DNA of 64,000 bases from Lepas anatifera (Eukaryota > Arthropoda > Thecostraca > Lepadidae), in assembly GCA_034440635.1 (NCBI GenBank), contig JAOTON010001605.1:288915-352914 (forward strand), read 5' to 3'. The notes beneath the pieces were generated by a model. The model was given only the letters and a program-made list of their open reading frames with translations, made no database searches and was not told the DNA's origin. Shown one piece after another: positions 45,746 to 55,029 of the stretch. Every line of letters starts with the position of its first letter. The first letter of the stretch is position 1. The translations under genes were made by a program, and so were the position numbers.

Positions 45746-48700
45746 CTACTTTAATAACATGGCAGCCATTTGCATAAACATGTCAACCTTTTGTTGACTA
45801 ATTAACACATTGCCATCCACTGACTTATTCAGCGGGGAGCTCAGCTTCACTTTATCTGCATTAATATTTACAGTATTTACATCAATGTCTGATATATCAG
45901 AATCAGACGAGTCATCTGCAGCGATGACTTTATCAGGGGGACTATCGTCTTCTGAATCTTCCGAATCTATTTCTCGGTCACGCTTGACCGGCACATATTC
46001 TGCTGCGTTTGGATTAAGATCCGAGTCCATTGATTCATAGGCACGTTTGGCATCAGGTAACGGCGATTCTACGTTACATTTTGGAGCTTGTTCCTTTTTA
46101 TCCTGAAGTTGCTTAGCTAATTTTGCTAATGGAATGTCATCTTCTTCATCTGAGGTGGGGTTATGCATTCTTTTTGCCAACCGAGAAAGTGGAATGTTAT
46201 CCTCATCTTCAGAGGTTACATCAGATTTTGATCGGCCAGACCTAGTACTAAACTGAGGATCAGGTGATGCGGGTTCTGAAATCCTAAATGGCATTGGAAT
46301 TGTATCCATATCATCATCATAAGAAAATTTCGAACTACGTGGTGGTTGAACTCTAACGGGGATCTGAGATTTTGATTTCTCCTCATACTTTTGATTAATG
46401 TGAGTCGGTTCGTTCGAAATGTTACACCACGGTGTATTGGGATCTGCCATTCTCAGGTTCTGAGCGTTTACAGTTTTTGTACCACCTTCTAGTTGATGCT
46501 TGATCACAAATGTTACATCGCTAAGCGCTTTTACGATACGATAGTATGGGCGCCAATGAGAAGTCAATTTAGTAGTTGAACCAGGGGCAGTAGATGGATC
46601 TCGAAAGTAAACCATGTCGCCAATTTTGAACTTGATAGGCTTTGACTTTCGATCATAGTATAATTTGTTTTTCTCGTGTCCGAGAGCCAGATTATGTCTA
46701 ACTTCATGATACGCGCGGCTAATATTTTGTAACATAGTGGGAACGTAATCCTCACCTTGATACCTGTACTTGGGTGAAAGCAAAGTGTCCATTGGGAGAA
46801 CAGGGTCACGACCATGTACAATGTAGAATGGACTATGCTTAGTTGTTTCGTTTTTGGCTGTACGATAGGCCGAAAGTATTGATGGTAACTTTGTATCCCA
46901 GTCGCGTTGATTTTTGCCTACTAACTTTGCTAACATATCATTTTGAACGCGATGGTACCTTTCACAACGTCCGTTTGACTGCGGGTGATATACAGAAGTC
47001 CGAATGTGTTTGATATTAAAGAAGGCTGAAATTTGTTCTATTACTACATTACAAAATTCTGTTCCATTGTCCGAAACGATGACACGTGGGCATGCGTGTC
47101 GAGGAATAATGTGTTCTATGAGTATTTGAGCGACTGTTTCTGCGCTTTTGGAATCAGTAGCGAATGATTCGGGCCAACCTGAAAATAAATAAACTATATT
47201 GATAATAAAACGATTTCCATTGTAGCTCTGTGGGAATGGACCACAAGTATCGATGGCTATCATCTCGAATGGATATTTCGGGATTTGCATTTCCTGAAGG
47301 GGTGGGCGTTGCTTTTTGAGTTTCCGCATATTACACGCTACACAAATTTTCAAATGATTCACTACGTCACGATACATACCAGACCAAAAATAACGGGATC
47401 GAAGTTTATCATACGTTTTGTCAATGCCTAGGTGACCTCCAAAATAACCTGAATGAATTTCTGCAACTAACGGCTTCTGCAGAAATTTGGGGATGCACAA
47501 TTGAAGACCGGGATGTGGGGTACATTTAGAAGTATCTGTAATACGGTACAGTATACTATCTAGTACTACATAGTGTTTAGAAATATCACTATGATTTGGA
47601 TCGTCTGGGTCTTGCAAGATTATGATCTTCTGGATTTCTTTGTCCTCACTCTGGAGAGTTTCCAAATCAGGATGCTTTGCCAGAAATTCCTGGAATTTCT
47701 GCTTTGGGTCTGAACTTTCATCAGAGGGGCATGATTCAACTGTGGCGTCCAACTTCACGCGTGGTGCATAGTCGGAATCTATGATATTTATATCCATGGG
47801 TTCATCTCTCTGAGGTTCCAATCTAGAGAGGCTATCGGCCACAGTGTTTTGTCGACCCGTGACATACTTGATGTCACATCCATATTCGTCGAGTGTAATT
47901 GCCCAACGTTGAATTCTGGGATTCCTCATCTCTGCAGTGAAGAGATGCTTGAGCGGTTTGTGATCTGTCATGATTGTAAATTTTGAACCGAAAAGGTAGG
48001 GACAGAGTTTTTGAACGGCATACACGATGGCGTATCCTTCTTTTTCTATGACAGGCCAGTTGAGTTGTGATTTGTTGAGCTGATGCGATAAGTATTGTAT
48101 CACACGTTCACCTTGATCAGTTTCCTGAACTAGGGCAGCTCCGATTGAATGGTTCGACGCGTCTGTGTACAATTTGTAGGGTTTTCCGGTATCTGGGTAG
48201 GCCAAAATAGGGGCGTCTGTCAAAACTACTCTCAAAGTATCAAATGATTCCTGACATTGATCAGTCCAGTGGAAACGAGCGTTTTTCTTTGTCAACTCCG
48301 TCAGAGGCTTTGCAATTTTCGCAAAATTTGGAATAAATCTCCTATAATAAGAACACATTCCAATGAATGAGCGTACTCCTTTGACTGTGGTAGGTGCTTT
48401 GAGATCTCGGATGACTTCTACTTTAGATTTGTCTGGCTGAATGCCACTTGCTGAGACTACATGTCCAAGATATTTCACTTCCTGTTTGAGAAAATCGCAT
48501 TTTGACATTTTTAACTTAAGGCCTGCCTTACGCAGCCGGTTGAACACGTCCTCGATATGTTCCAGATGCTCGTCGAATGTTTTTGAGAATATTATGACAT
48601 CATCGATATACGCGATTGCAAATTTGTGTTGTATGCCTTGCAAAACTTTGTTCATGAGTTCCGAAAATAGCGCAGGAGCATTTGTTAATCCAAAAGGAAG

Positions 48701-49240
48701 AACATTCCAGGAATAAAGTCCCAAAAAACATGTAAAAGCAGTTTTATCAATTGAGTCTTGATCGGCCATGGCAATTTGCCAATAACCACTTTTTAGGTCC
48801 AAAGACGTGAAGTACTGTGATCCTTCAAGCGATGCTAAGATATCATCAATACGCAGCAGTGGGTAACTATTTTTGACAGTGATTTGGTTAAGTTTTCTAT
48901 AATCCACGCAATAACGCTTTCCACCGTCCTTTTTGTCAACAATTACAATGGGACTAGCCCAGGGGCTTTGACTAGGTTGTATGACACCTGCTTTTAGTAG
49001 TTCCTCAATATGGTTTTCTACCATTTGCCTTTGGCTAAACGGCAGACGATATGGTCGTTGCTTGATTGGAGCATTGTCTCCAGTATCGATTTTCATTGTA
49101 ACCAAATCAGTACGGCCTAAATCTGTTTCACTTTTGGAAAGCAAGTCTGAATTTCGTTCAATGAGTTGCTCAATGAGATTTTTCTGATGTTCCGGGACGT
49201 GAGAAAGATCCGCTTTCTGAATTTTCATGGCAGGGTCCAA
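45746..49240 (-). CDS. pol: pol: reverse transcriptase, RNase H, integrase (Ty3/Gypsy)
   Basis: The 1,164-residue frame is uninterrupted. RT motifs include SPWASPIVIVDKKDG, LDLKSGYWQI, FGLTNAPALF and the catalytic YIDD in IAYIDDVIIFS (about residue 215). RNase H shows LYTDASNHSIGAAL, TDHKPLKHLF and NTVADSLSR. Integrase has the HHCC finger (HSGYFGGHLG to CVACNMRK), then DTCGPF, SDNGTEF and HPQSNGRCERYHR giving D,D-35-E, then a GPY/F-like C-terminal domain. A long acidic tail follows with two DDIPLAKLAKQL-like repeats and serine/aspartate runs. No chromodomain is fused here. The frame is -1 relative to protease and is open upstream of 49240 to about 49330, overlapping the end of pro, so it is probably expressed by frameshifting; no canonical slippery heptamer was seen. 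Confidence 0.97.
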   Translation of the reverse strand: MDPAMKIQKADLSHVPEHQKNLIEQLIERNSDLLSKSETDLGRTDLVTMKIDTGDNAPIKQRPYRLPFSQRQMVENHIEELLKAGVIQPSQSPWASPIVIVDKKDGGKRYCVDYRKLNQITVKNSYPLLRIDDILASLEGSQYFTSLDLKSGYWQIAMADQDSIDKTAFTCFLGLYSWNVLPFGLTNAPALFSELMNKVLQGIQHKFAIAYIDDVIIFSKTFDEHLEHIEDVFNRLRKAGLKLKMSKCDFLKQEVKYLGHVVSASGIQPDKSKVEVIRDLKAPTTVKGVRSFIGMCSYYRRFIPNFAKIAKPLTELTKKNARFHWTDQCQESFDTLRVVLTDAPILAYPDTGKPYKLYTDASNHSIGAALVQETDQGERVIQYLSHQLNKSQLNWPVIEKEGYAIVYAVQKLCPYLFGSKFTIMTDHKPLKHLFTAEMRNPRIQRWAITLDEYGCDIKYVTGRQNTVADSLSRLEPQRDEPMDINIIDSDYAPRVKLDATVESCPSDESSDPKQKFQEFLAKHPDLETLQSEDKEIQKIIILQDPDDPNHSDISKHYVVLDSILYRITDTSKCTPHPGLQLCIPKFLQKPLVAEIHSGYFGGHLGIDKTYDKLRSRYFWSGMYRDVVNHLKICVACNMRKLKKQRPPLQEMQIPKYPFEMIAIDTCGPFPQSYNGNRFIINIVYLFSGWPESFATDSKSAETVAQILIEHIIPRHACPRVIVSDNGTEFCNVVIEQISAFFNIKHIRTSVYHPQSNGRCERYHRVQNDMLAKLVGKNQRDWDTKLPSILSAYRTAKNETTKHSPFYIVHGRDPVLPMDTLLSPKYRYQGEDYVPTMLQNISRAYHEVRHNLALGHEKNKLYYDRKSKPIKFKIGDMVYFRDPSTAPGSTTKLTSHWRPYYRIVKALSDVTFVIKHQLEGGTKTVNAQNLRMADPNTPWCNISNEPTHINQKYEEKSKSQIPVRVQPPRSSKFSYDDDMDTIPMPFRISEPASPDPQFSTRSGRSKSDVTSEDEDNIPLSRLAKRMHNPTSDEEDDIPLAKLAKQLQDKKEQAPKCNVESPLPDAKRAYESMDSDLNPNAAEYVPVKRDREIDSEDSEDDSPPDKVIAADDSSDSDISDIDVNTVNINADKVKLSSPLNKSVDGNVLISQQKVDMFMQMAAMLLK

Positions 49241-49254
49241 TTCAACTTTTGAAG

Positions 49255-50175
49255 CTACGTTAATCTGCTCACTTGGTTCGTTTGATTCGCTTGGTTCGCT
49301 CTCTTTTGAACAGCGTTGATTTCCGATGCATCAAGAACTTCAGCAAGTCCTATGACTTGTCTGGAAGGCAGAGTGTGGTCACGTGTGGTAGTGTTTACAA
49401 TCACAGCTGGTAGGTGACCTTTTTCATTCGGTCTACTCACTGAGTTGAGCAGTATGAGGCCAGGTTCGTCGCAAAAGTATGGAGTGTTACTCAACGGTTG
49501 TATCACACAATCTTGATCGATCAACTGAACGCGATTGACATACGCTGGCACCTCTACATATGACTGAGCGGGGATGGTTGTTTTCTCTGGTAACCTTACC
49601 AGGGAGGTGATCGACTGACAATTCAAGTGCTGAGGGCGCAGAGGAATGACATGATTGTGAATATTCATAGTCTTTTTTCCGAAATCTAATTTAACGCCGA
49701 ATTCACTAAGGAAATCATTACCTAAGATGCAAGCATGTTTTAGACCTTTGACAACTTGAAATTTGAACTTGCGACAGAATTTAGAAACTTCAACTGGAAG
49801 AACAGCTGTGCCGAAGTTCTTAAGTTTATGTCCAGTAACAGATTCAAGGGGAGCGCAATTTTTAGAGAAGTCAGATACATGTTTGGATGAGATTTTATCG
49901 AAAAACTCCTGTGATACTATTGAAATGTCGGCACCTGTGTCTACAAGAGTGTACGCTTTCCTATTTCCTAAATAAATCCAACACATTGGGGTGTCACGTT
50001 TTATGAAAATTCTGGCGATATTGTCCCTGGGACCTGGGGTTTCTATGTTTTCCGTCTGTTCAGTCCCGACAACAGATGGACCATTCAGTTTTCCGGCTGC
50101 TGAGGGCCAGAGAATGCGGCTTGCCTTGCTCTGCATACACGTTGGGTATGTCCAACCTTTTGGCAATATGCGCAA
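49255..50175 (-). CDS. retroviral-type aspartic protease (pro)
   Basis: The active-site motif LVDTGADISIVS lies near residue 80 and the second-half motif ACILGNDFLSEFGVKLDF near residue 155, the two conserved features of a retropepsin monomer; the enzyme acts as a homodimer to cut Gag and Pol. The frame is -1 relative to gag and overlaps its end (50085-50175), so it is probably made as a Gag-Pro fusion rather than from its own start. About 130 residues follow the protease core, longer than usual, ending in Asn/Gln-rich sequence before overlapping the pol frame. Confidence 0.9.
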   Translation of the reverse strand: MRILPKGWTYPTCMQSKASRILWPSAAGKLNGPSVVGTEQTENIETPGPRDNIARIFIKRDTPMCWIYLGNRKAYTLVDTGADISIVSQEFFDKISSKHVSDFSKNCAPLESVTGHKLKNFGTAVLPVEVSKFCRKFKFQVVKGLKHACILGNDFLSEFGVKLDFGKKTMNIHNHVIPLRPQHLNCQSITSLVRLPEKTTIPAQSYVEVPAYVNRVQLIDQDCVIQPLSNTPYFCDEPGLILLNSVSRPNEKGHLPAVIVNTTTRDHTLPSRQVIGLAEVLDASEINAVQKRANQANQTNQVSRLT

Positions 50176-51170
50176 ATGGGACGGCCATCAGGGGTCCATT
50201 GAAACTTTTGAGGCGGGTCAGTCGGTCTAAAATTGGGTGGAACATTTTGCTGACTCTGGAAATGAGTCCTTGGAGGCTGACTTTGATTTTGCCTGGGCCA
50301 CTGGTTTGGCTGTTGTCGTTGAAATTGGCGATCGTTCCGGGGAGGCGCCTGGAAGTGGCGTGAATTTTGAGGCTGTCCCTGATATGGGCGCCGAGAATGA
50401 GGCTGAGGTTGATGTTGAGGTGGACCTGGATGTCCAGCTCTTTGACTTTTACCTACGGTTTTCGCCAACTTGTCGATTTTTGAGCCAACGTCAGAGAGGC
50501 ATTTCTCTAACTTATCGATCCTTTCGCTTTGAGCGTCATTCCGAACTATGTCTATTTCCATGGGTTCCTCTATGTCTAGCTTACCGCGGCAGAGTTCAAA
50601 TGTCCTATCAGTTTGTTGTTCGTCACTGGCGAATTTGACTGCTTCCTTGAGGGAAGTGAACTTCTTTCTAATAAGAGCTCTGGCTAGACGGTCGTCAATT
50701 ACTCCTTTTTGGAATATCTCTACCAAAGTGGTTTGCGAATCAGGACTGTTGGGATTGTTGAAAACGTCGCTTGCAACGTCCTGAAGCCGTTCTGCAAAAT
50801 TTTGCATGAGTTCGCCTTTCTTTTGCCTAACTTTTTGTAGCTTCTCCCGTGCACAGTAGGGGTCTTTCAGATCGCTATACCTGTCCCTCAGGTGTTTTCG
50901 TAGCTCCAGCCATTTTAGCTTTGGGTTCTCAGAGATCAATCGGCAGGCAAATTTACCTGCAGGTCCGTTCAAAGTTCGTGTAGCCAAAACTAACATTCGC
51001 GAATCGTCGGTTGAGATGGCAATAGAATCCATATCCCTAACCCAATCATGAAATTTATTAGAACTTTCGCCGGAAAATGACCTGACGTGCTGAGTTAAAC
51101 CTTGAACTCGGATCTCCATTGAGATGTCACGCATGGTGTCAATTAAAGCTTTATCAGCTGTAGTGGCCAT
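50085..51170 (-). CDS. gag: gag (capsid and nucleocapsid)
   Basis: The 361-residue frame starts at the ATG at 51170-51168. The first two thirds have the retrotransposon Gag capsid pattern (FHDWVRDMDSIA, then LKWLELRKHLRDRYSDLKD, then KGELMQNFAERLQDVASD). A coiled-coil-like KLEKCLSDVGSKIDKLAKTV follows. The tail is rich in Pro, Gln and Arg and carries one zinc knuckle CAYCQKVGHTQRVC (C-x2-C-x4-H-x4-C), the RNA-packaging domain. Gag assembles the particle around element RNA. It overlaps pro in the -1 frame. Confidence 0.95.
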   Translation of the reverse strand: MATTADKALIDTMRDISMEIRVQGLTQHVRSFSGESSNKFHDWVRDMDSIAISTDDSRMLVLATRTLNGPAGKFACRLISENPKLKWLELRKHLRDRYSDLKDPYCAREKLQKVRQKKGELMQNFAERLQDVASDVFNNPNSPDSQTTLVEIFQKGVIDDRLARALIRKKFTSLKEAVKFASDEQQTDRTFELCRGKLDIEEPMEIDIVRNDAQSERIDKLEKCLSDVGSKIDKLAKTVGKSQRAGHPGPPQHQPQPHSRRPYQGQPQNSRHFQAPPRNDRQFQRQQPNQWPRQNQSQPPRTHFQSQQNVPPNFRPTDPPQKFQWTPDGRPICAYCQKVGHTQRVCRARQAAFSGPQQPEN

Positions 51171-52247
51171 AATTTCTATCAGTTGCTAACAAGATTAATA
51201 ATAAAGCAATGCAGATTCAACAGTTTTCAAGGAAATGGTAAGGATGCACCTTACTTGTGGTTTTGAAGCGGTGGCTGATGGCGAACACGGTGTTGAAACG
51301 AAACTTGAACTTCAGATGATGGTAGAACGATGCGTTGAAAAATATCTGGGAGCGTTGAAAAATATCTAGAAGCGATGAAAAACCACTTGAAGCGTTGCAA
51401 AACTGTTGGAAGCGTTGAAAAACTGCTAGAAGCGTTGAAAAACTATTTTCTAGAAGTGATGTTAGCAGACTTCAAGCGGAGAAGTCGGCTTATAACTCGA
51501 AGAACTGGAGAACTAGTAGAGATGTTGATCAAACTTGAAGAAAACTTGAAGTTCTAGATGAGTTGTAGTACACTAAAGTTGGATAAAGATTTTTCAGAAT
51601 CCTTGTAGAGCTCTAAAAACCAGATAGACGTACTGCTGAGACTGTGCGGATTCCAAAATTATATACTTTATATATACTAAAGTTGGATGATGTTGACACT
51701 TATTTTTCCTATGTAGACCTCTAGTAGCGGGCGCTGAGGCGAACGGCTATGAGTTACTGGCCTCGGCGGCGGCGCAGGCGATTGATGAGTCACCACTAGC
51801 GGGCGGCGGCTGACACAGCAGTGCGATGCAGCGGCTCGGCGTTCGATGACCTTGACGTCGGTGGCAGTACGGTGGCGGCTCGCGGCGGCGCGCGGACGGT
51901 GTTGCGTCACAGCAGCGAGGGGTGACGTCAGGAGCGTGTTATGCGCGGCTACTGGCAATCGAGCGCTCTATAGTTTATAGGCTTTTGTGAGCGTTTTTGA
52001 ACTTGGAGTTAAATTTTTTCTTGCCGATGGGATTTGTAGAGATGAGTTCTTGAGACTGGCAGGGAAGTTGAGTCGCTGGTGACGATTTGAGTCTTTGATG
52101 ACTTAGACTCAAAGTGGAGTGCTGGCAGGAGTGTGGATGTCGATGGTAGCTGGCTGGCTGAGTCCAAAAATTTTTCTAAGTCCCGTGGCTTAGAAAATTA
52201 AAGTTGATAACTTGGTCCGCTTGCAGTTATATTATAGATGTAATTCG
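51171..52247 (-). other. 5' leader of the retrotransposon
   Basis: About 1.08 kb between primer site and gag, long for this class. It includes a 20-21-bp minisatellite at about 51300-51465 (units like AGCGTTGAAAAACTGCTAGA, six or more copies) and a CpG-rich block at 51720-51950. Packaging signals and the env splice donor would be expected here. A short minus frame at 51677-51958 has no motif. Confidence 0.55.
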
Positions 52248-52265
52248 ATCCGGGTCACGGCACCA
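52248..52265 (-). other. primer-binding site complementary to tRNA-His
   Basis: The plus strand reads ATCCGGGTCACGGCACCA, which equals the 3' end of an animal tRNA-His (acceptor strand TCACGGC, A, then CCA). It lies six bases from the LTR (52272), the expected place for minus-strand DNA priming, and fixes the element's orientation as minus. Confidence 0.8.
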
Positions 52266-52271
52266 TTCATA

Positions 52272-53042
52272 TGTCACCAAGATGGGCTCTTTGGTGTGGC
52301 TGTGAATTATGGTTGCGTAGCGGTTAGGACCTTTTCGTGGGCGATGAAGATACTTTTTGTACTAAGTCCAATTTATTTTCCCACGTTTAGCCTGGCGTTG
52401 TGAACAGGCCGTAACTCAGCAGCAGTTCCAACACTCTGCACTGTCAGCAGCCTCCTCGTCACCACTGGTCACATGTCACGGAGCTGACTGGCAGAACTTC
52501 CCCGTCGCAATGGCGAATGCGAAACACGACTGTCTACTCAGCGCTGAAGGCGGCTGTTTATATACGGTTTGATACCGGATGCTGACGAGTTGACTGAGAA
52601 CATTTCATCATCCAGAAATGAGGGCAACTGTGGATTTCCGAGAATACTGGGTACCAGAGTACGCCAGGTGTCTGCGAACTGGGGTGTAATGGGGTCCAAT
52701 CTTAATGCAATATCCTGTCGGCACTTCAGATCTGCATAGCACTAATGGAAGTCCATTAGTTTTATGGGCGCTTTGAACTCAATGACTGCCGTTCCCATGC
52801 CAAAGGCACGAGGATTTAGCGTCTTGGCCTTGAAGCGGTCACCTCTAAGCAGGGTTAACGCTCGGTGCGGCCACGTGGATTGGCACATGTCGGTGCAAGT
52901 TTGCGAACACGTCGGAGCAAGTACTTAAGTATGCTCTGACTGGGTGTAAAGCATTAGGTTTGACTATGGAGAGGAGTGTTTTTAAGCTTTATGAATTCAG
53001 AAATGTAGTAGTTTTAAAGGGGTAAATAAAATCTTTATTACA
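52272..53042 (-). repeat. 5' LTR
   Basis: 771 bp, matching 32342-33112. TATA-type GTATATAAAC on the minus strand lies at 52554-52564 and AATAAA at 52372-52377. The flanking CTCCC at 53043-53047 is the second copy of the target duplication, and it lies inside a 54-bp coding repeat of the Helitron. Confidence 0.93.
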
Positions 53043-53372
53043 CTCCCGAAGCTCAGGGTTGTTAGCTCTTTTGGAAGCAGTGGTCCGCCTTTCAGCCTCC
53101 CGAAGCTCAGGGTTGTTAGCTCTTTTAGAAGCAGTGGCTCGCCTTTCAGCCTCCCGAAGTTCAGGATTTTCAGCCCGTCTTTTAGCAGCAGCTGTCCTCT
53201 CAGCATCAACAATTCCTGCCTGTTTTCGTTTGGCACGTTTTAATTCAAGGTCACGCATCTTTTCCCTGCGACGTTGAGACATATTGGTCTCTCGACTTTG
53301 ACGCATACGCTCAAAATCCCAGGAAACGGTTTCTGTTTCATGGCTCTTAACCCAAGATGCACTACTCGACAC
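53043..53372 (-). CDS. Helitron linker and first basic repeats
   Basis: Frame reading SSSASWVKSHETETVSWDF, then the basic MSQRRREKMRDLELKRAKRK, then three 18-residue units ending at the LTR: one diverged (about ERTAAAKRRAENPELR) and two close to EAERRATASKRANNPELR. It connects to the OTU frame across two slips, in T7 runs at 53498-53504 and 53629-53635; between them a third frame is open and carries basic and serine-rich sequence. Past 53042 the track would read LTR DNA, which is an artefact of the insertion. Confidence 0.75.
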
Positions 53373-53619
53373 ATCATCAGCGCTTGCTAGATGAGAGGGC
53401 GTGAAGGCTTCGATCTCCTTGTTACCCTTTGATCCCAGAATTTCGGACAGAATATTAACAGAGGACGCTGGTGAACTCTGAGATTGAGACTGAACTATTT
53501 TTTTACATCTCGGCGCGGCCTAATGCTCTCTGTTCCAGTTTTCGCCTGACTACTCGCGCCTTGAGCTGAGTTAGTGGCTACAGCATCTTTCTTTGACGCC
53601 TGCCGGACCTTTCGTTTCG

Positions 53620-54595
53620 TTAGGGGCCTTTTTTTCGCCGCTTTGGTTTGGTAACTGACATTTTAGCCGGAATCATCGAAACGTTTACACTGTCACAGGG
53701 CACTCTATCTTTACCCAGGTCAGACAGTGATTCCGAATCCCTCTTTTCATAATTATCCGAACCATTCATTTGATTCTTTAAGGAGATAACAATACAAGCA
53801 CTGTCATCGGATGCCTGTTTCTGAACTCTGCGCTGTTCTGGATCACTTGGACGTGAGCTGGGCACTGCGTGGCTTACTGCTCTAGCTATCCGCAGGGGAA
53901 ATGGATCCAAAAGATTCACCTGAATAGCTTGTAAAAAATCAAACCTTTCTGGCATTGTTGGCACGACAGTCCGCGCCGTTTCACGTAGCCATTCATAGTG
54001 GTCGCTGGAATGAAGTATGTAAATACTACCAATTGGCCCACCCATAATTCCAGGCTTCAAGAAAGAGGGGACCCACTTCCATCTCACGCTTTCTAAGCAA
54101 TACACAAACACTTCAACACCATATATATGCGGCACACATACCTGATGCAGGTTCGAAATCCAGTGCTTTCGGTTCAGAAAAGACGGTCTCTCAATTGACA
54201 ATTGGCGTAACTCGTCTGCATATACAGTATGGGACTCAGGCGTGTCCTCGAACCTCATCATACTGTAAAGCCTTGGGTTGATGGCAATAAAATCCGCTAT
54301 ATTGCGCATCACTATGTACTGGTCCAGTCCTAGCGCTTGCGCGATACTGATATATCCGCACCAACCAGCACCTGAATTTTTTTCTAACGTGAATCGGTGA
54401 TTTCCACATACAACATGTACTGCCTGATTCCTGTGTGTCTGGGTGGTGCTTTCCACCTCCGCCTCGCATTAGATGTACTGACCCATCGCCGATTAACCTC
54501 AGGAACGATTTCATTGCTGCGTCATGAGTATCAAGGGCAGTACGATGATGTCCATTCAGGCCTATTCGCAACCGATATGTTTCGAGATCCACCAT
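53620..54595 (-). CDS. Helitron OTU-like cysteine protease domain
   Basis: GAGWCGYISIAQALGL (about 54350-54300) corresponds to the catalytic Cys loop of OTU proteases (family pattern GDGNCLFRAL). IYILHSSDHYEWLR (about 54030-53990) corresponds to the catalytic His block. OTU domains are known at the N-terminus of some animal Helitron proteins, where they may process the polyprotein or act on ubiquitin. The best start is the ATG at 54595 in good context (ATCATGG), with MVDLETYRLRIGLNG following. That upstream part is in a frame one base off, switching near 54460 (GGCGGAGGTGG); there is no ATG in the OTU frame at that point. The domain ends in a basic segment (KPKRRKK) before the first homopolymer slip at 53629-53635. 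Confidence 0.75.
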
Positions 54596-54640
54596 GATAA
54601 TGAATCGTTTCCTTGTTTCTTTGGCCAAAAGAAGCAACCA

Positions 54641-55029
54641 AGACTCTGGACAACAAAAATGCTGCTTATTTGTTGTATTTTTCTTTTTCTAGTTTTGTAT
54701 GTTTTGTATTTTGTTTTTATATGTTTTTATTTTTTTATTTGTCAGTGATTTCCGACGGTAAACCGTTGGTCAGGAATGAACAACAAAAGAAAACAAAGAA
54801 AATGATTTCTTTGGTATATGGCTCACTTCTGAAAAGATCTGCAGCCTATCCAGTCCAGTCCAATAGATGTTAAAATGGCATTGGATTGTTGCATTTGGCC
54901 TCCAGTATCTCATCTGTAAAGTAGGAATAGTGTTAGTGCTTTTAATATGACAGTAGGTTTTTCGGCTTCGTGCAAATTTCGGCTGGATGTGCCCATGTGA
55001 AGAATCCCTTGCTAAGTAGTGCACCACAA
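54641..55029. other. no gene; probable Helitron 5' flank
   Basis: T-rich on the plus strand at 54660-54740 and otherwise unremarkable. The Helitron 5' end should fall here but no terminal motif was found. Confidence 0.3.

Larger units (their letters stand above)
32342..53042 (-). mobile_element. complete Ty3/Gypsy LTR retrotransposon with env (errantivirus-like), 20.7 kb including a nested 9.8 kb insertion
   Basis: Two 771-bp direct repeats (32342-33112 and 52272-53042) begin TG and end CA and are flanked by the duplication CTCCC (32337-32341 and 53043-53047). Between them, on the minus strand: tRNA-His primer site, leader, gag, protease, RT/RNase H/integrase, env and a small extra ORF. Without the hAT-like insertion the element is about 10.9 kb. 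By eye the LTRs differ at about five positions (near 32756, 32996, 33047-33048 and 33078), so insertion is recent. I see no canonical polypurine tract next to 33112. Confidence 0.95.
53043..54640 (-). mobile_element. Helitron, 5' part (displaced by the LTR element)
   Basis: Holds the OTU protease region, a linker and the first three 18-residue repeat units. The last codons before the LTR (ending ELRE) and those after it (starting EAERR at 32339) join in phase when the LTR element and one CTCCC are removed. The 5' terminus was not located; it must lie to the right of the start codon at 54595. Confidence 0.85.
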
